This document shows, piece after piece, positions 41,536 through 50,598 of a DNA stretch of 64,000 nucleotides. The notes beneath the pieces are model-generated. The model saw nothing but the letters and a program-made list of their open reading frames with translations, searched no databases and had not been told where the DNA came from. The stretch's first letter is position 1, and each line of letters opens with the position of its first letter. Position numbers and translations under genes: made by a program. Origin of the DNA: Candidatus Fermentithermobacillus carboniphilus (GTDB lineage Bacteria; Bacillota; Sulfobacillia; Fermentithermobacillales; Fermentithermobacillaceae); NCBI GenBank assembly GCA_018208355.1, contig CP062796.1:425217-489216 (forward strand), in the 5' to 3' direction.

Positions 41536-43425
41536 CTAGCCCCGTTTCGTGTAGAGTATGGTTCTCACCTTTTCGACTATACCTGCGGCATCCAGACCGT
41601 ATATGCGCCTTACCTCCTGCTGGGAACCGTGTTCGATGAACTTTCCGGGCAAGGTCACTTTGAAGACACCTCTTCCTCCCTTACCTTCCCCGTAAACGAG
41701 ATCGAGGACAGCCTCGCCGAACCCGCCTTCCTGCGCGTTCTCTTCCAGCACCAAAATAGGTGCTCTCGTTGCTAGATCCAGGATCGTGCGGGCATCCAGC
41801 GGTTTTGCAAACCGCGCGTTGACGACCCCACATGATATCCCTTCGGCCTCGAGGATCCTCTTAGCCTGGAGAGCCGGTGAAACCATGCTCCCGAGGGCAA
41901 CGAGATTTATGTCCTCGCCCACCGCTAAAACTTCGGCCTGTCCTGGAGAGATCAGCGTGGGATTCTCCATGGCGTCTTCGAAAGGCACGCCTTCGGCAGG
42001 ACCTCTAGGGTACCTTATGGCCACAGGTCCCGGAATCTTCAAGGCCGTGTAAAGCATGTCCACGAGTTCCCTCTCATCCTTAGGCGCCATGATCGTTATC
42101 CCCGGCACCGGCCGAAGGTAACTTACGTCAAACTGACCTTGATGAGTTTCTCCGTCCTCACCGACAATACCTGCGCGGTCTATGGCAAAAACGACTTTCA
42201 GTCCCTGGAGGCAAACATCTTCGATTATCTGGTCGTATGCCCTTTGGAGGAAAGTCGAATATATGGCCACCACCGGGATGAGCCCACCCTGGGAAAGGCC
42301 AGCCGCGAAAGTAACGGCGTGGCCCTCGGCGATACCCACGTCAAAAAACCTCTCGGGAAACCTCTCTTTAAAGGGATTAAGCCCGGTGCCGTCAGCCATG
42401 GCGGCAGTGATGGCAACTATCCTTTCGTCCTTTTCCGCGAATCGCAAAAGGGCGGTCCCGAACACTTTGGACCATGTAGGGACGCTTGACATTGAGAGAA
42501 ACTCACCGGTGTTAGGATCAAAAGGTCCTGGCCCGTGGAATTTTTCCGGTTGCTCCCGGGCGGGAGGGTAACCCCTGCCTTTTTCTGTGACCGTGTGGAT
42601 GAGAACGGGCTCTTCCATATGCTTGGCTTCTTCAAGCACCCTTTTCAACCCCTCGATGTCGTGGCCGTTGATGGGACCGTAGTACCTGAAACCCAGTGCC
42701 TCGAACCAGGCTTCGGGGAAAAGGAAGTACTTGAGACCTCCCTTGAAGCGCCGGAGCCAGGCAATCGTGCGCGGCCCCACGTTCGGCATTCGGTCGAGGA
42801 TTCTCTCTACCGCCGCCTTTGTAGACCGGTACGCCGGCGCCAGCCTCAGTAGCGTTAGATATTGGGCTATCCCGCCTACATTTTTGGAAATAGACATGGA
42901 GTTATCGTTGACGACCACGATGAGACGGGTCTTTATCTCTCCGGCGTTGTTCAGGCCCTCGTAAGCGAGTCCCGCGGTGAGGGCCCCGTCTCCGATCACC
43001 GCGACCACGTTATAGTCTTCGCCGCTCAAGTCCCGCGCCCGCGCCAGCCCCAGGGCATAAGAGATCGAACCCGAAGAGTGACCGGTGTCGTATACATCAT
43101 AGACGCTTTCTTGCCTTTTCGGGTAACCCGAGATCCCTCCCAGCTTGCGCAAAGTATCGAACCTCTCGTACCTTCCCGTGATGATTTTGTGAGCGTAAGT
43201 CTGGTGTCCCACGTCCCATACAATTTTATCTCTGGGAGTATCAAAGACGCTGTGAAGGGCCAGGGTCAATTCGACGGTTCCCAGGGAGGCTCCGAGGTGA
43301 CCCCCGTTTTTCGAGACTGTCTCAATTATTTTTGCTCTTATCATTTCGGCGAGACGGTAAAGTTCTTTCGTCGAAAGGCGCCTTATGTCTTCGGGAGACT
43401 TGATATCCTCCAGGCGTAAATCCAT
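41536..43425 (-). CDS. dxs: 1-deoxy-D-xylulose-5-phosphate synthase
   Basis: A 629-residue ThDP enzyme joining pyruvate and glyceraldehyde 3-phosphate, the first step of the MEP isoprenoid pathway. Seen are GHLGASLGTVELTLALHSVFDTP, the KIVWDVGHQTYAHKI segment, VIGDGALTAGLAYEGLNNAG with the ThDP site, VNDNSMSISKNVGG, the FFDVGIAEGHAVTFAAGLSQGG transketolase domain and IDRAGIVGEDGETHQG. The gene starts four bases after oapA. ispA upstream belongs to the same pathway, separated by OLE RNA and oapA. Confidence 0.97.
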   Translation of the reverse strand: MDLRLEDIKSPEDIRRLSTKELYRLAEMIRAKIIETVSKNGGHLGASLGTVELTLALHSVFDTPRDKIVWDVGHQTYAHKIITGRYERFDTLRKLGGISGYPKRQESVYDVYDTGHSSGSISYALGLARARDLSGEDYNVVAVIGDGALTAGLAYEGLNNAGEIKTRLIVVVNDNSMSISKNVGGIAQYLTLLRLAPAYRSTKAAVERILDRMPNVGPRTIAWLRRFKGGLKYFLFPEAWFEALGFRYYGPINGHDIEGLKRVLEEAKHMEEPVLIHTVTEKGRGYPPAREQPEKFHGPGPFDPNTGEFLSMSSVPTWSKVFGTALLRFAEKDERIVAITAAMADGTGLNPFKERFPERFFDVGIAEGHAVTFAAGLSQGGLIPVVAIYSTFLQRAYDQIIEDVCLQGLKVVFAIDRAGIVGEDGETHQGQFDVSYLRPVPGITIMAPKDERELVDMLYTALKIPGPVAIRYPRGPAEGVPFEDAMENPTLISPGQAEVLAVGEDINLVALGSMVSPALQAKRILEAEGISCGVVNARFAKPLDARTILDLATRAPILVLEENAQEGGFGEAVLDLVYGEGKGGRGVFKVTLPGKFIEHGSQQEVRRIYGLDAAGIVEKVRTILYTKRG

Positions 43426-43429
43426 GTTT

Positions 43430-43996
43430 TTAACCTCCCCGCCTTCTCAATACCCGGGAGAAAAAGTACCTCACTTTTCCCAGAAAGAGCACGATCGATT
43501 CTGCATGTCCGAGAGCCAGAGGCTTAAACACAGCTTTACCTCCTACGCTCAAGAAGGAAGCCAGTCCCACACCCAGGCTGGTCAGAAGCACCAGGCTGAC
43601 ACCGGGAAGAAGGTGCCTGAACCTGTAAACCGTGGCCACAGCCAGAGCCCCGGAAAGAGTGGCCGCCACATCTCCCATTACGTCATTGAAGACGGAAGAG
43701 ACTTTCGAAGCGTTCCTGATGAACCACAGGGATTCGCGGGCTCCCCTCACCTTCCTTGAGGCCATTGAAAGGATCGACTCTTCCTTGGCCCGGGCGCTCG
43801 CCAGGCCTATCCCGTCGGAGATGATGCCCAGAAAGACCACTGCGAAAAACAGGGGGATACCGACCTCAAGAGGGATATTCTCGGTGATTTTCTCAAGAAA
43901 AGCATTCATGCTCGAGCTCAGGAAGAATGCCCCGAGCCCTAGCCAGAGTCCCTGGAGTATGTACGCGCTCTTATTGGATTTCCTGCTTTTACCCAT
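43430..43996 (-). CDS. oapA: OLE-associated protein A (OapA-like membrane protein)
   Basis: A 188-residue membrane protein with basic ends (MGKSRKSNKSA and RVLRRRGG) and about four hydrophobic segments (about 12-28, 45-62, 110-128, 135-155). GIISDGIGLASARAKEES and NASKVSSVFNDVMGDVAATLSG lie in the loops and look highly conserved. The identification rests on these features and on location: OapA is encoded just after OLE RNA and before dxs in extremophilic Firmicutes, and it carries OLE RNA to the membrane. ATG at 43996 has AGGAGAG upstream. Confidence 0.85.
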   Translation of the reverse strand: MGKSRKSNKSAYILQGLWLGLGAFFLSSSMNAFLEKITENIPLEVGIPLFFAVVFLGIISDGIGLASARAKEESILSMASRKVRGARESLWFIRNASKVSSVFNDVMGDVAATLSGALAVATVYRFRHLLPGVSLVLLTSLGVGLASFLSVGGKAVFKPLALGHAESIVLFLGKVRYFFSRVLRRRGG

Positions 43997-44014
43997 TAAA
44001 GGTACTCTCTCCTG

Positions 44015-44570
44015 CTAGGGGCAGTGCCTGCGGTAAATCTTGTGACTTAGGTCCAGCAGGATTTCCCGGCAGCCAACCCCGGCTTACGCCGAAAGGCGGT
44101 TCCCCTTTAAGGCTACCCTATCTCGTCGCCGAAGATAGCGCTGGATCACCACTTAGTACACACCGCAATCCCGCAGGCACCTCTCTTCAGAGAACAGCCT
44201 AGGAGATTTCCTCAAAGGCCCCCGCTCCTAGTCTCTTTTGCAGCCGGGTTTTCAGGAGGAACCTTCCCACCCGGCCACTCAAGACAGGCCTTTCCTCCCC
44301 ACCGGGAGGAACCTACCGTTGAAGCCCCACCGCGCAGGGCTTCCGCGAAAAAAGGGTCTCATCGAAAAACTTATCGAGCCTGCATGCCATTGCAGGTTCC
44401 CCTTTTTTCCTTCTCCCTTCCGGAGCCGGAAGCTGGGCGCATCCAGCCCCGGAAGGGCGAAACCGGTAAAGGCCACGACGGATTTTTAGCCCCGCCCTTG
44501 AAGCGGGTAGGCCTACTAGGATACTGCGCCCACCGGAGAGATTGCGAGAACATATTATACGGGAAAGATC
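44015..44570 (-). ncRNA. ole: OLE RNA (ornate large extremophilic RNA)
   Basis: A 560-base gap between ispA and the OapA-like gene holds no plausible protein but is dense in paired segments on the minus strand. The 3' half is closed by GTGCCTGCGG (44180-44171) and CCGCAGGCAC (44033-44024). Inside are hairpins such as CTATCT...AGATAG and CCGCC-TTTC-GGCG. The 5' half holds CCTGCA-N6-TGCAGG, AAGCCC...GGGCTT and CCGGGT...ACCCGG. Length (about 600 bases), strand and the exact ispA-OLE-oapA-dxs order are those known for OLE RNA, which forms a membrane complex with OapA. Ends are approximate, and sequence-level confirmation needs a covariance model. Confidence 0.85.
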
Positions 44571-44575
44571 CCCGT

Positions 44576-45457
44576 TCATTCAACCAGGATACCGCGGCGT
44601 AAACTTTCGAGGTTTTGAGCATAACGTCGGGAAAGCCCACGGAGGAACCAGACGCTTTCACCGAGGGCTGATATGGCACCGAGACTCTCTTGGAGGGCTT
44701 GCCCCGCCTCTTTGAACACTTCCTCGATGGAAGATTCCTTCACAAGCGTATCTTTGGTTTCCTCTTTACCGGCTTTGCGGCTATCTTCCAGGTCATCTAT
44801 AATCTGGTATGCGTAACCGAAATCGCACCCCCACCTGGAGACAGATTCCACAACTTCCCGAGGAGCGCCCCACAGCATCGCACCAGCCTCTGCCGAAGCT
44901 TGGAAAAGGGCGCCCGTCTTCAGCCGGTACATTCTCGTTACCGATTCCTTCCCGCTTTTCTTGCCTTCGAGTTGGAGGTCGAGCACCTGTCCCCCCACCA
45001 TCCCGCCGATCCCGGCAGCCCGGGCTATGCTTCTGGCTGCCTGTGTGACACAGCGGGGATCAACTCCGCGGGCCGAAAGCATGACCTCAAAAGCCAGTGT
45101 CAAGAGGGCATCGCCGCACAAAAGCGCCATCGCCTCACCGAACCTTTTGTGGCAGGTGAGCCGTCCCCGCCTGTATTCGTCGTTGTCCATGCAGGGGAGG
45201 TCATCATGCACGAGGGAGTAGGCGTGGATCATTTCGAGCCCGAGGGCAAAAGGAAGTGCCTGTTCTTTCGAACCGCCGAGTCCCTCATAGATCGACAGGA
45301 GGGTTACGCCTCGAAGTCTCTTGCCCCCCCAAAGAGAATAATCCATAACCTCCTTGAGTTCCGAAATCTCGCAAGGGTAATCCTTTACCGTCTCTTCCAG
45401 GGCGCGGTCTATCAACCGGCGGGTGCTTTCAAGGTACTCCTCGAAATCCGCTCGCAT
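44576..45457 (-). CDS. ispA: Farnesyl/geranylgeranyl diphosphate synthase
   Basis: A 293-residue polyprenyl synthetase. The first Asp-rich motif is HDDLPCMDND, the second is YQIIDDLEDSRK, and GGKRLRGVTLLSIYEGLGG and the LKTGALFQASAEAGAMLWG segment are typical. It condenses isopentenyl diphosphate with allylic diphosphates. It follows xseB, in the common xseA-xseB-ispA-(OLE)-dxs order. Its stop codon lies just before OLE RNA, so RNA and mRNA may share a transcript. Confidence 0.95.
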   Translation of the reverse strand: MRADFEEYLESTRRLIDRALEETVKDYPCEISELKEVMDYSLWGGKRLRGVTLLSIYEGLGGSKEQALPFALGLEMIHAYSLVHDDLPCMDNDEYRRGRLTCHKRFGEAMALLCGDALLTLAFEVMLSARGVDPRCVTQAARSIARAAGIGGMVGGQVLDLQLEGKKSGKESVTRMYRLKTGALFQASAEAGAMLWGAPREVVESVSRWGCDFGYAYQIIDDLEDSRKAGKEETKDTLVKESSIEEVFKEAGQALQESLGAISALGESVWFLRGLSRRYAQNLESLRRGILVE

Positions 45458-45512
45458 TCCACCTTCGATTCCTTTCTCGGCCAGGTGCCTTCGACCAGTT
45501 TATTAAATCGCT

Positions 45513-45779
45513 TCAGCGGTCGCTGGAAGCCGTCTCCTCAGTTCCCAAGATCTCCTGGATCCTCCGTTCAGCCCGGTCCAGGATCCCTTCAAGTTGTCTG
45601 GCTAGCCGGATCCCTTCTTCAAACTTTTTCAGAGACTCCTCTAGGGACAGTTCCCCGCTTTCAAGCGCCTTCACGATTTCTTCAAGTTTCTTCAAGCTCT
45701 TGGCAAAATCTATCTCTTCCCCGGCATCCTGGTCCAAAGGCGCGAAATCTTCAAGACGTTTTTCAGGTTGAGCGCTCAT
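45513..45779 (-). CDS. xseB: Exodeoxyribonuclease VII small subunit
   Basis: An 88-residue protein with the XseB core [43 protein letters not shown]. Here this core carries an N-terminal extension of about 25 residues ([20 protein letters not shown]). It binds the large subunit XseA as a helical pair. It overlaps the end of xseA by four bases, so translation is coupled. Confidence 0.94.
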   Translation of the reverse strand: MSAQPEKRLEDFAPLDQDAGEEIDFAKSLKKLEEIVKALESGELSLEESLKKFEEGIRLARQLEGILDRAERRIQEILGTEETASSDR

Positions 45780-47005
45780 TCTCGTCCCACCTCCTCAGGA
45801 GGTACGCTTTCTTCTACGAGACAAAGCAGAGAGCCTTTGTGGAGAGTAAGGTTGACCCTCGTCCCGGGTGGAGCTTCTTCATGACCACGTATGACTACCA
45901 GGTCCGGGATCCTCCTGGCCACGGCGTAGCCACGGGACAAAATCTTTAACGGGCTCAGCGCGTCCATTTTAGCAACACATGAACCGAACCTGAGCTTTTC
46001 TTTTTCTATAATGGACTTTATATCGTCCTCCAGGTCCTTGCGCAGCCTCAAAAGGGATTCTTTCGCGGTCAAAAGGTACCAGTCGGGTCGCTCCAGCGAA
46101 GGTCTAGATCTCAAATCTAGAAGTCTTTTACGGAAATCTTCCAGCATTGAGCGCAAACGATCGGTGGCCCGCCTGACAAGCACCTCCACGTCGGCTTTGA
46201 GCCCAGACGCGAGGGGCACCGCCATCTCCGCGGCAGCCGATGGCGTCGGCGCGCGGACATCGGCCACGAGATCCGCTATTGTCACGTCGCGCTCGTGCCC
46301 CACCGCCGACACAACCGGGACCCTGGACGCGTAGATTGCCCGCGCCACTATCTCGTCGTTGAACACAAAAAGGTCCTCTTGGGAGCCTCCACCCCGCCCA
46401 ACTATTATCACGTCCACGCCGGGAACCTTGTTCAAAATGGCTATCCCCCTGGCTATCTCCTGAGGGGCACCCTCGCCCTGGACTTTGGTGTCCGCTACCA
46501 CGAACTGAACCCCCGGGTACCGGCGTCTCCCTACGGATATGATGTCCTTTATGGCAGCTCCCCTTAGGGAAGTAACGACGCCGATTTTTCGGGGAAACAA
46601 AGGAAGAGGCCTTTTTCGTTCCGCGGCGAATAGTCCTTCTTTTTCAAGTTTCTCTTTGAGCTTCTCAAGGGCAGCGTAGAGAGCTCCCAGCCCCGAGGGT
46701 TCCATGTAGGTTGCGTATACCTGGTACACTCCATCCCGTTCGAAGACGGAGACGCTTCCCGCGACTATGACCTCCATGCCTTCTTCGGGTACAAAAGAAA
46801 GGCGGCTTGCATCGCTTCGCCACATTACCGCCTTGACGCTGCATTTTTCGTCCTTGAGAGTGAAATAGAGGTGACCTTGGTAATCCCGGAGGTTTGCTAT
46901 CTCTCCGCGTACCAGTACCTGCCGCAGCAATTCATCCTGCCACAGGACCTTCTTGACGTAAGCGTTGAGCTGGCTCACCGTTAAAGCTCTTCCCGGGTCC
47001 AGCAA
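45776..47005 (-). CDS. xseA: Exodeoxyribonuclease VII large subunit
   Basis: A 409-residue nuclease subunit. An N-terminal OB-fold ([45 protein letters not shown]) is followed by the catalytic region with [45 protein letters not shown] and [32 protein letters not shown] coiled coil and a C-terminal [11 protein letters not shown] complete it. It degrades single-stranded DNA to oligonucleotides. Confidence 0.96.
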   Translation of the reverse strand: MLDPGRALTVSQLNAYVKKVLWQDELLRQVLVRGEIANLRDYQGHLYFTLKDEKCSVKAVMWRSDASRLSFVPEEGMEVIVAGSVSVFERDGVYQVYATYMEPSGLGALYAALEKLKEKLEKEGLFAAERKRPLPLFPRKIGVVTSLRGAAIKDIISVGRRRYPGVQFVVADTKVQGEGAPQEIARGIAILNKVPGVDVIIVGRGGGSQEDLFVFNDEIVARAIYASRVPVVSAVGHERDVTIADLVADVRAPTPSAAAEMAVPLASGLKADVEVLVRRATDRLRSMLEDFRKRLLDLRSRPSLERPDWYLLTAKESLLRLRKDLEDDIKSIIEKEKLRFGSCVAKMDALSPLKILSRGYAVARRIPDLVVIRGHEEAPPGTRVNLTLHKGSLLCLVEESVPPEEVGRE

Positions 47006-47050
47006 CTCGAGGTCACCTCTTGCGAATCACATCATGTTAAGACTTACCAC

Positions 47051-48448
47051 TTACCAGCCTTGGGCGCCGCTTGAAATATACTCGTGAATGTCTTTAGCAG
47101 CCTGCTTTCCCGCGCCCATAGCCAGGATAACGGTAGCCGAACCCGTGACCGCGTCACCGCCTGCCCAAACCCTGGGCCTAGTGGTCCGCCCGGTCTTCTC
47201 ATCGGCGATGAGCCCTCCCCACGGGTGAGCCTTGAGCCCTTCTGTGGTCTGGGCCAGTATCGGGTTGGGCGAGGTGCCAAGCGCCATGATGACCGTGTCC
47301 GCCTCTATCACAAACTCCGAACCGGGAATTGGTATGGGGCGCCGGCGTCCGGATTTGTCGGGTTCGCCCAGCTGCATCTTGATGCACTCGACCCCAGTGA
47401 CCCAGCCTTTGTCGTCTCCCAGGATCCTCACGGGATTCGTCAGGAAGTGGAACTCGACTCCTTCCTCCTCGGCGTTCAGGACTTCCTCGGCCCTGGCCGG
47501 CATCTCCTCGCGGCCGCGCCTGTAGAGGATCATGGCCTTCTCCGCACCGAGGCGGAGAGCGCACCTCACGGCATCCATGGCCACGTTCCCAGCACCAACG
47601 ACGGCGACCCGTTTCCCCCTCTTTATCGGGGTGTCAAACTCGGGAAACTCGTACGCCTTCATTAGGTTTATACGTGTTAAAAACTCATTGGCCGAATAGA
47701 CGCCGTTCAGGTTTTCCCCGGGGATATGCATGAACATGGGAAGTCCCGCTCCCGAACCCACGAAAACAGCCTCGTACCCATCGTGGAAAAGGTCGTCTAT
47801 TGTCAGGGTCCGGCCAATGACCACGCTGGTCTCGATCTTCACTCCGAGGCTCTTCACGTATTCGACTTCCCTTCTGACTACATCTTTGGGAAGACGGAAT
47901 TCGGGTATGCCGTAAATCAGCACTCCGCCGGGAGCGTGGAGTGACTCGAAGATCGTCACCTGGTAACCCAGCCTGGCGAGATCAGCCGCGCAGGTAAGTC
48001 CCGCCGGGCCGGAACCTACGACGGCGACCCTATGGCCGTTCGGCTCGGCTTTTCTGACCTCGGACTTACCGTGCGAGTGTTCCCAGTCAGCCACAAACCT
48101 CTCCAGTCTCCCTATGGCAACCGGCTGCCCCCTTCTCGCCAGGACGCACTTGGCCTCGCACTGGTGCTCCTGGGGGCACACTCTCCCGCAAATGGCCGGG
48201 AGGTTGTTGGTTTCTTTGATTTTATCGATGGCTTCCTGGTACTTCTTTTCCTTCAGAAGTTTTATGAACTCAGGTATCTTGACCGCCACAGGGCAGCCCG
48301 TCATGCAAGTAGGGTTTTTGCACTGTAGGCACCGAGAAGCCTCGTTGAGAGCCATCTCTTCGGTGTAACCCAGGGCAACCTGGGAGAAGTTCTTTATCCT
48401 CTCCTTCGGATCCTGTACGGGCATTTCAGTTCTTTCTTTGATGGGCAT
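47051..48448 (-). CDS. nfnB: NADH-dependent ferredoxin:NADP oxidoreductase, large subunit (NfnB / GltD-like)
   Basis: A 465-residue flavoprotein of the glutamate synthase small-chain type. N-terminal Cys clusters CLQCKNPTCMTGCP and CGRVCPQEHQCEAKC bind [4Fe-4S]. The first nucleotide site is VAVVGSGPAGLTCAADLA, the second VAVVGAGNVAMDAVRCALRLGA, and the late TRPRVWAGGDAVTGSATVILAMGAGK closes the FAD site. Because an NfnA-type partner is encoded just upstream and overlaps by one base (TAATG), it is read as the electron-bifurcating NfnAB rather than glutamate synthase. ATG at 48448 follows GGAGGTG. Confidence 0.92.
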   Translation of the reverse strand: MPIKERTEMPVQDPKERIKNFSQVALGYTEEMALNEASRCLQCKNPTCMTGCPVAVKIPEFIKLLKEKKYQEAIDKIKETNNLPAICGRVCPQEHQCEAKCVLARRGQPVAIGRLERFVADWEHSHGKSEVRKAEPNGHRVAVVGSGPAGLTCAADLARLGYQVTIFESLHAPGGVLIYGIPEFRLPKDVVRREVEYVKSLGVKIETSVVIGRTLTIDDLFHDGYEAVFVGSGAGLPMFMHIPGENLNGVYSANEFLTRINLMKAYEFPEFDTPIKRGKRVAVVGAGNVAMDAVRCALRLGAEKAMILYRRGREEMPARAEEVLNAEEEGVEFHFLTNPVRILGDDKGWVTGVECIKMQLGEPDKSGRRRPIPIPGSEFVIEADTVIMALGTSPNPILAQTTEGLKAHPWGGLIADEKTGRTTRPRVWAGGDAVTGSATVILAMGAGKQAAKDIHEYISSGAQGW

Positions 48449-49284
48449 TACCGGACACCTCCGCAGTTGGGGCAACGTTCGTTGGCGACTTTCTCTTCGT
48501 CCCTGTACATGTTGACCCGTCTCCAGGCTTCCTGCCAGTCAATCAGATGCCCGTCGAACATGGGACCGTCGACGCAGCAGAATTTGGTTTCACCGCCGAC
48601 TGTCACGCGGCAGGCCCCGCACATCCCTGTACCGTCAACCATGATCGGGTTCATCGAAACCCAGGTCTTTATCTTGTAGGGTCTCGTTACTTCGCACGTG
48701 GCTCTCATCATAGGTATGGGCCCTACGGCGATGACCTCGTCCATTTGGACCCCATTTTCAATGAGCTCTTTCAGCTTGTCCGAGACAAAACCGTGGAAAC
48801 CACGACTTCCGTCATCGGTACATATGTGAAGCTCATCCGAACAGGCGCTCATCTCTTCCTCGAGTATCAAGAGGTCTTTCGAACGGGCGCCTATTATGCT
48901 GATGACTTTGACTCCGCGTTTGTGCATTTCCTTGCATTTAGGGAGAATCGGCGCAACTCCCACTCCGCCACCCACCGCTACGACTGTACCCTTCTCGGGC
49001 AGCTCGGCGGGTACGCCAAGTGGACCCACAAGGTCGAGGATGGAATCGTTGACCTCAAGACGGCCCAGGAGCCGCGTAGTGAGACCAACCTCTTGAAACA
49101 CGAGAGTGATGGTCCCTTTCTCCCTGTCATAGTCCGCGATGGTCAGGGGGATCCTTTCTCCGTTCTCCCGCACCCGCAAGATGATGAATTGCCCGGGTTG
49201 GGCCTTTCTCGCGACGTAGGGAGCGTTGACCACGATCTTCTTGGTCACAGGAGTCAAAACCGTCTTCTCAAGTATCTCGTTCAT
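48448..49284 (-). CDS. nfnA: NADH-dependent ferredoxin:NADP oxidoreductase, small subunit (NfnA)
   Basis: A 278-residue FNR-like protein. The FAD domain has RIPLTIADYD and VGLTTRLLGRLEVNDSILDLVGPLG, and the NAD domain has VVAVGGGVGVAPILPKCKEMHKRGVKVISIIGAR. The C-terminal [2Fe-2S] site is GTGMCGACRVTVGGETKFCCVDGP. With NfnB it couples NADH and reduced ferredoxin to make NADPH in anaerobes, which suits the ferredoxin-producing VOR pathway. The usual gene at this point between nusB and xseA in many Firmicutes is folD, absent here. Confidence 0.92.
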   Translation of the reverse strand: MNEILEKTVLTPVTKKIVVNAPYVARKAQPGQFIILRVRENGERIPLTIADYDREKGTITLVFQEVGLTTRLLGRLEVNDSILDLVGPLGVPAELPEKGTVVAVGGGVGVAPILPKCKEMHKRGVKVISIIGARSKDLLILEEEMSACSDELHICTDDGSRGFHGFVSDKLKELIENGVQMDEVIAVGPIPMMRATCEVTRPYKIKTWVSMNPIMVDGTGMCGACRVTVGGETKFCCVDGPMFDGHLIDWQEAWRRVNMYRDEEKVANERCPNCGGVR

Positions 49285-49343
49285 CCACCCGTCCTCCCGT
49301 TATCTCCACTTCAAACTGATGAAGGGGTCATTACCCCTTCATT

Positions 49344-49805
49344 TTAACCCTTTTCTCTTATCCCTGCACAGCCCATTTTCCCGAAAATGGCAACGAGAAG
49401 ACCGTTTATGAACCTGGGCGAGGCGTGGCTCGAGAACTCTTTGGCCAGCTCTACTGCCTCGTCCAGGACCACTTCTATAGGTGCCCCTTTGACGTACGCC
49501 CCTTCCGCCACAGCTAGTCTCATGATGGAAAGGTCGACTCGGGGCATCCTAGATAACGGCCAACCCTCGGAAACTTCCTCAATAGCTTGGTCGATGGCAG
49601 TCACATTGCGGACTGCCTCCCTGACAAGCCTTTCCGCGTAATCGGCATTGGCGGCGAGGCTCCGAGGTTCAGCGCCTTCTGAAGACAATTCATGCAAAAG
49701 ATATGCCAATGCGTCCTCGGGATCCAGTTTCCCCACTTCCCAACAAAAAAGGGCCGATAACGCCAGTATTCTCGCATCGTGCCTGGTAATTCTCTTGGAC
49801 GTCAA
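49344..49805 (-). CDS. nusB: Transcription antitermination factor NusB
   Basis: A 153-residue all-helical protein that binds boxA RNA with NusE. Seen are RHDARILALSALFCWEVG at the start, the central NVTAIDQAIEEVSEGWPLSRMPRVDLSIMRLAVAEG, and GAPIEVVLDEAVELAKEFSSHASPRFINGLLVAI. The start is TTG at 49805, overlapping the end of the DUF2273 gene by four bases. NusB heads the nfnA-nfnB-xseAB stretch. Confidence 0.95.
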   Translation of the reverse strand: MTSKRITRHDARILALSALFCWEVGKLDPEDALAYLLHELSSEGAEPRSLAANADYAERLVREAVRNVTAIDQAIEEVSEGWPLSRMPRVDLSIMRLAVAEGAYVKGAPIEVVLDEAVELAKEFSSHASPRFINGLLVAIFGKMGCAGIREKG

Positions 49806-50053
49806 TGGAAATCAGGCCTTCCTGGAAGTTTCTCTTCCAGGAACTCCTTTAACCCCTTTCCTTCATCATCGCTCCACTTGCCAATAGCATACCCCAACCA
49901 AGTGGCTAAACCAAGCACGAGGGTCTTCCAGAACCCGAGGGTTATGAGGGCGACGCCGAAAAGAAAACCTAGGAAGGTGCCCAGGCTCTTTCCGGGGTGT
50001 TCTCTCACGTAGGCCATGATCCTGTCGATCACCCCTTTACCCATGAAAGGCAC
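49802..50053 (-). CDS. DUF2273 small membrane protein
   Basis: An 83-residue protein with two close hydrophobic segments (GTFLGFLFGVALITLGFWKTLVLGLATWLGYAIG) and a charged C-terminal tail (DDEGKGLKEFLEEKL). This is the DUF2273 pattern, found together with Asp23 and AmaP in many Firmicutes, where the set forms the alkaline-shock/cell-envelope stress cluster. The precise role is unknown. Confidence 0.9.
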   Translation of the reverse strand: MPFMGKGVIDRIMAYVREHPGKSLGTFLGFLFGVALITLGFWKTLVLGLATWLGYAIGKWSDDEGKGLKEFLEEKLPGRPDFH

Positions 50054-50056
50054 CTC

Positions 50057-50581
50057 CTAACGCCTCGCTTCGAGCGCGATGTCGGAGACTGATACTTTGA
50101 CCGATTCGACGTTCACTCCGACTATGTCACGCACATAGGAAGTAACGGCCTTTTGAACCTTGTCCGCGAGGTCGGGCAGGTTGGCATCTACGGCCACTTT
50201 AAGCTCCAGCGACACGACAAGTCCCTGGTCTCCCGTCCTGACGCTAGCTTTCACCTCTCTGACTCCCGGTGTCCTCGACGCCACTCGTGACACCAGGCTC
50301 TTCACGGCAACAAGGGAGATCCGGACTTCTCCCATGCCCGTATCATGTACCAGCGCCTGGACCGGTTTCCGCTGAAAGGCGAAATATATGAACCTGAGGC
50401 TAGCCAAAAGCAAAAAACCCGATATGACCCCTACAGCAGTCCTTCCTCCAGGAATCTCAATAGCCTCCAAGATTCTGTCAAGGGGCCTCCTCCATCCGAG
50501 GCTCACGAGAAGCGAAAAAAACGACACCAGCGTGAGGGCAAACGCGTAAAGAGTCAAGACTATCTTATCTACTATCCCCAC
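50057..50581 (-). CDS. amaP: Alkaline shock response membrane anchor protein AmaP
   Basis: A 174-residue protein with two N-terminal transmembrane helices (about 5-25 and 48-68) and a soluble Asp23-like domain (KSLVSRVASRTPGVREVKASVRTGDQGLVVSLELKVAVDANLPDLADKVQKAVTSYVRDIVGVNVESVKVSV). It tethers Asp23 to the membrane. The GTG at 50581 has AGAGGTGG upstream; a TTG seven codons earlier overlaps the asp23 stop. It lies between asp23 and DUF2273, a conserved trio. Confidence 0.92.
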   Translation of the reverse strand: MGIVDKIVLTLYAFALTLVSFFSLLVSLGWRRPLDRILEAIEIPGGRTAVGVISGFLLLASLRFIYFAFQRKPVQALVHDTGMGEVRISLVAVKSLVSRVASRTPGVREVKASVRTGDQGLVVSLELKVAVDANLPDLADKVQKAVTSYVRDIVGVNVESVKVSVSDIALEARR

Positions 50582-50598
50582 AGAACCACCTCTTTTGC

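Noticed and set aside
44015..44570. Reading of the ispA-oapA gap as RNase P RNA, tmRNA, 6S RNA or a lysine/T-box leader
   Set aside because: A GTGCCTGCGG/CCGCAGGCAC closing stem recalls 6S RNA and AGAGGTGC recalls the L box, but the core motifs of those classes are missing, whereas synteny and total length fit OLE RNA.
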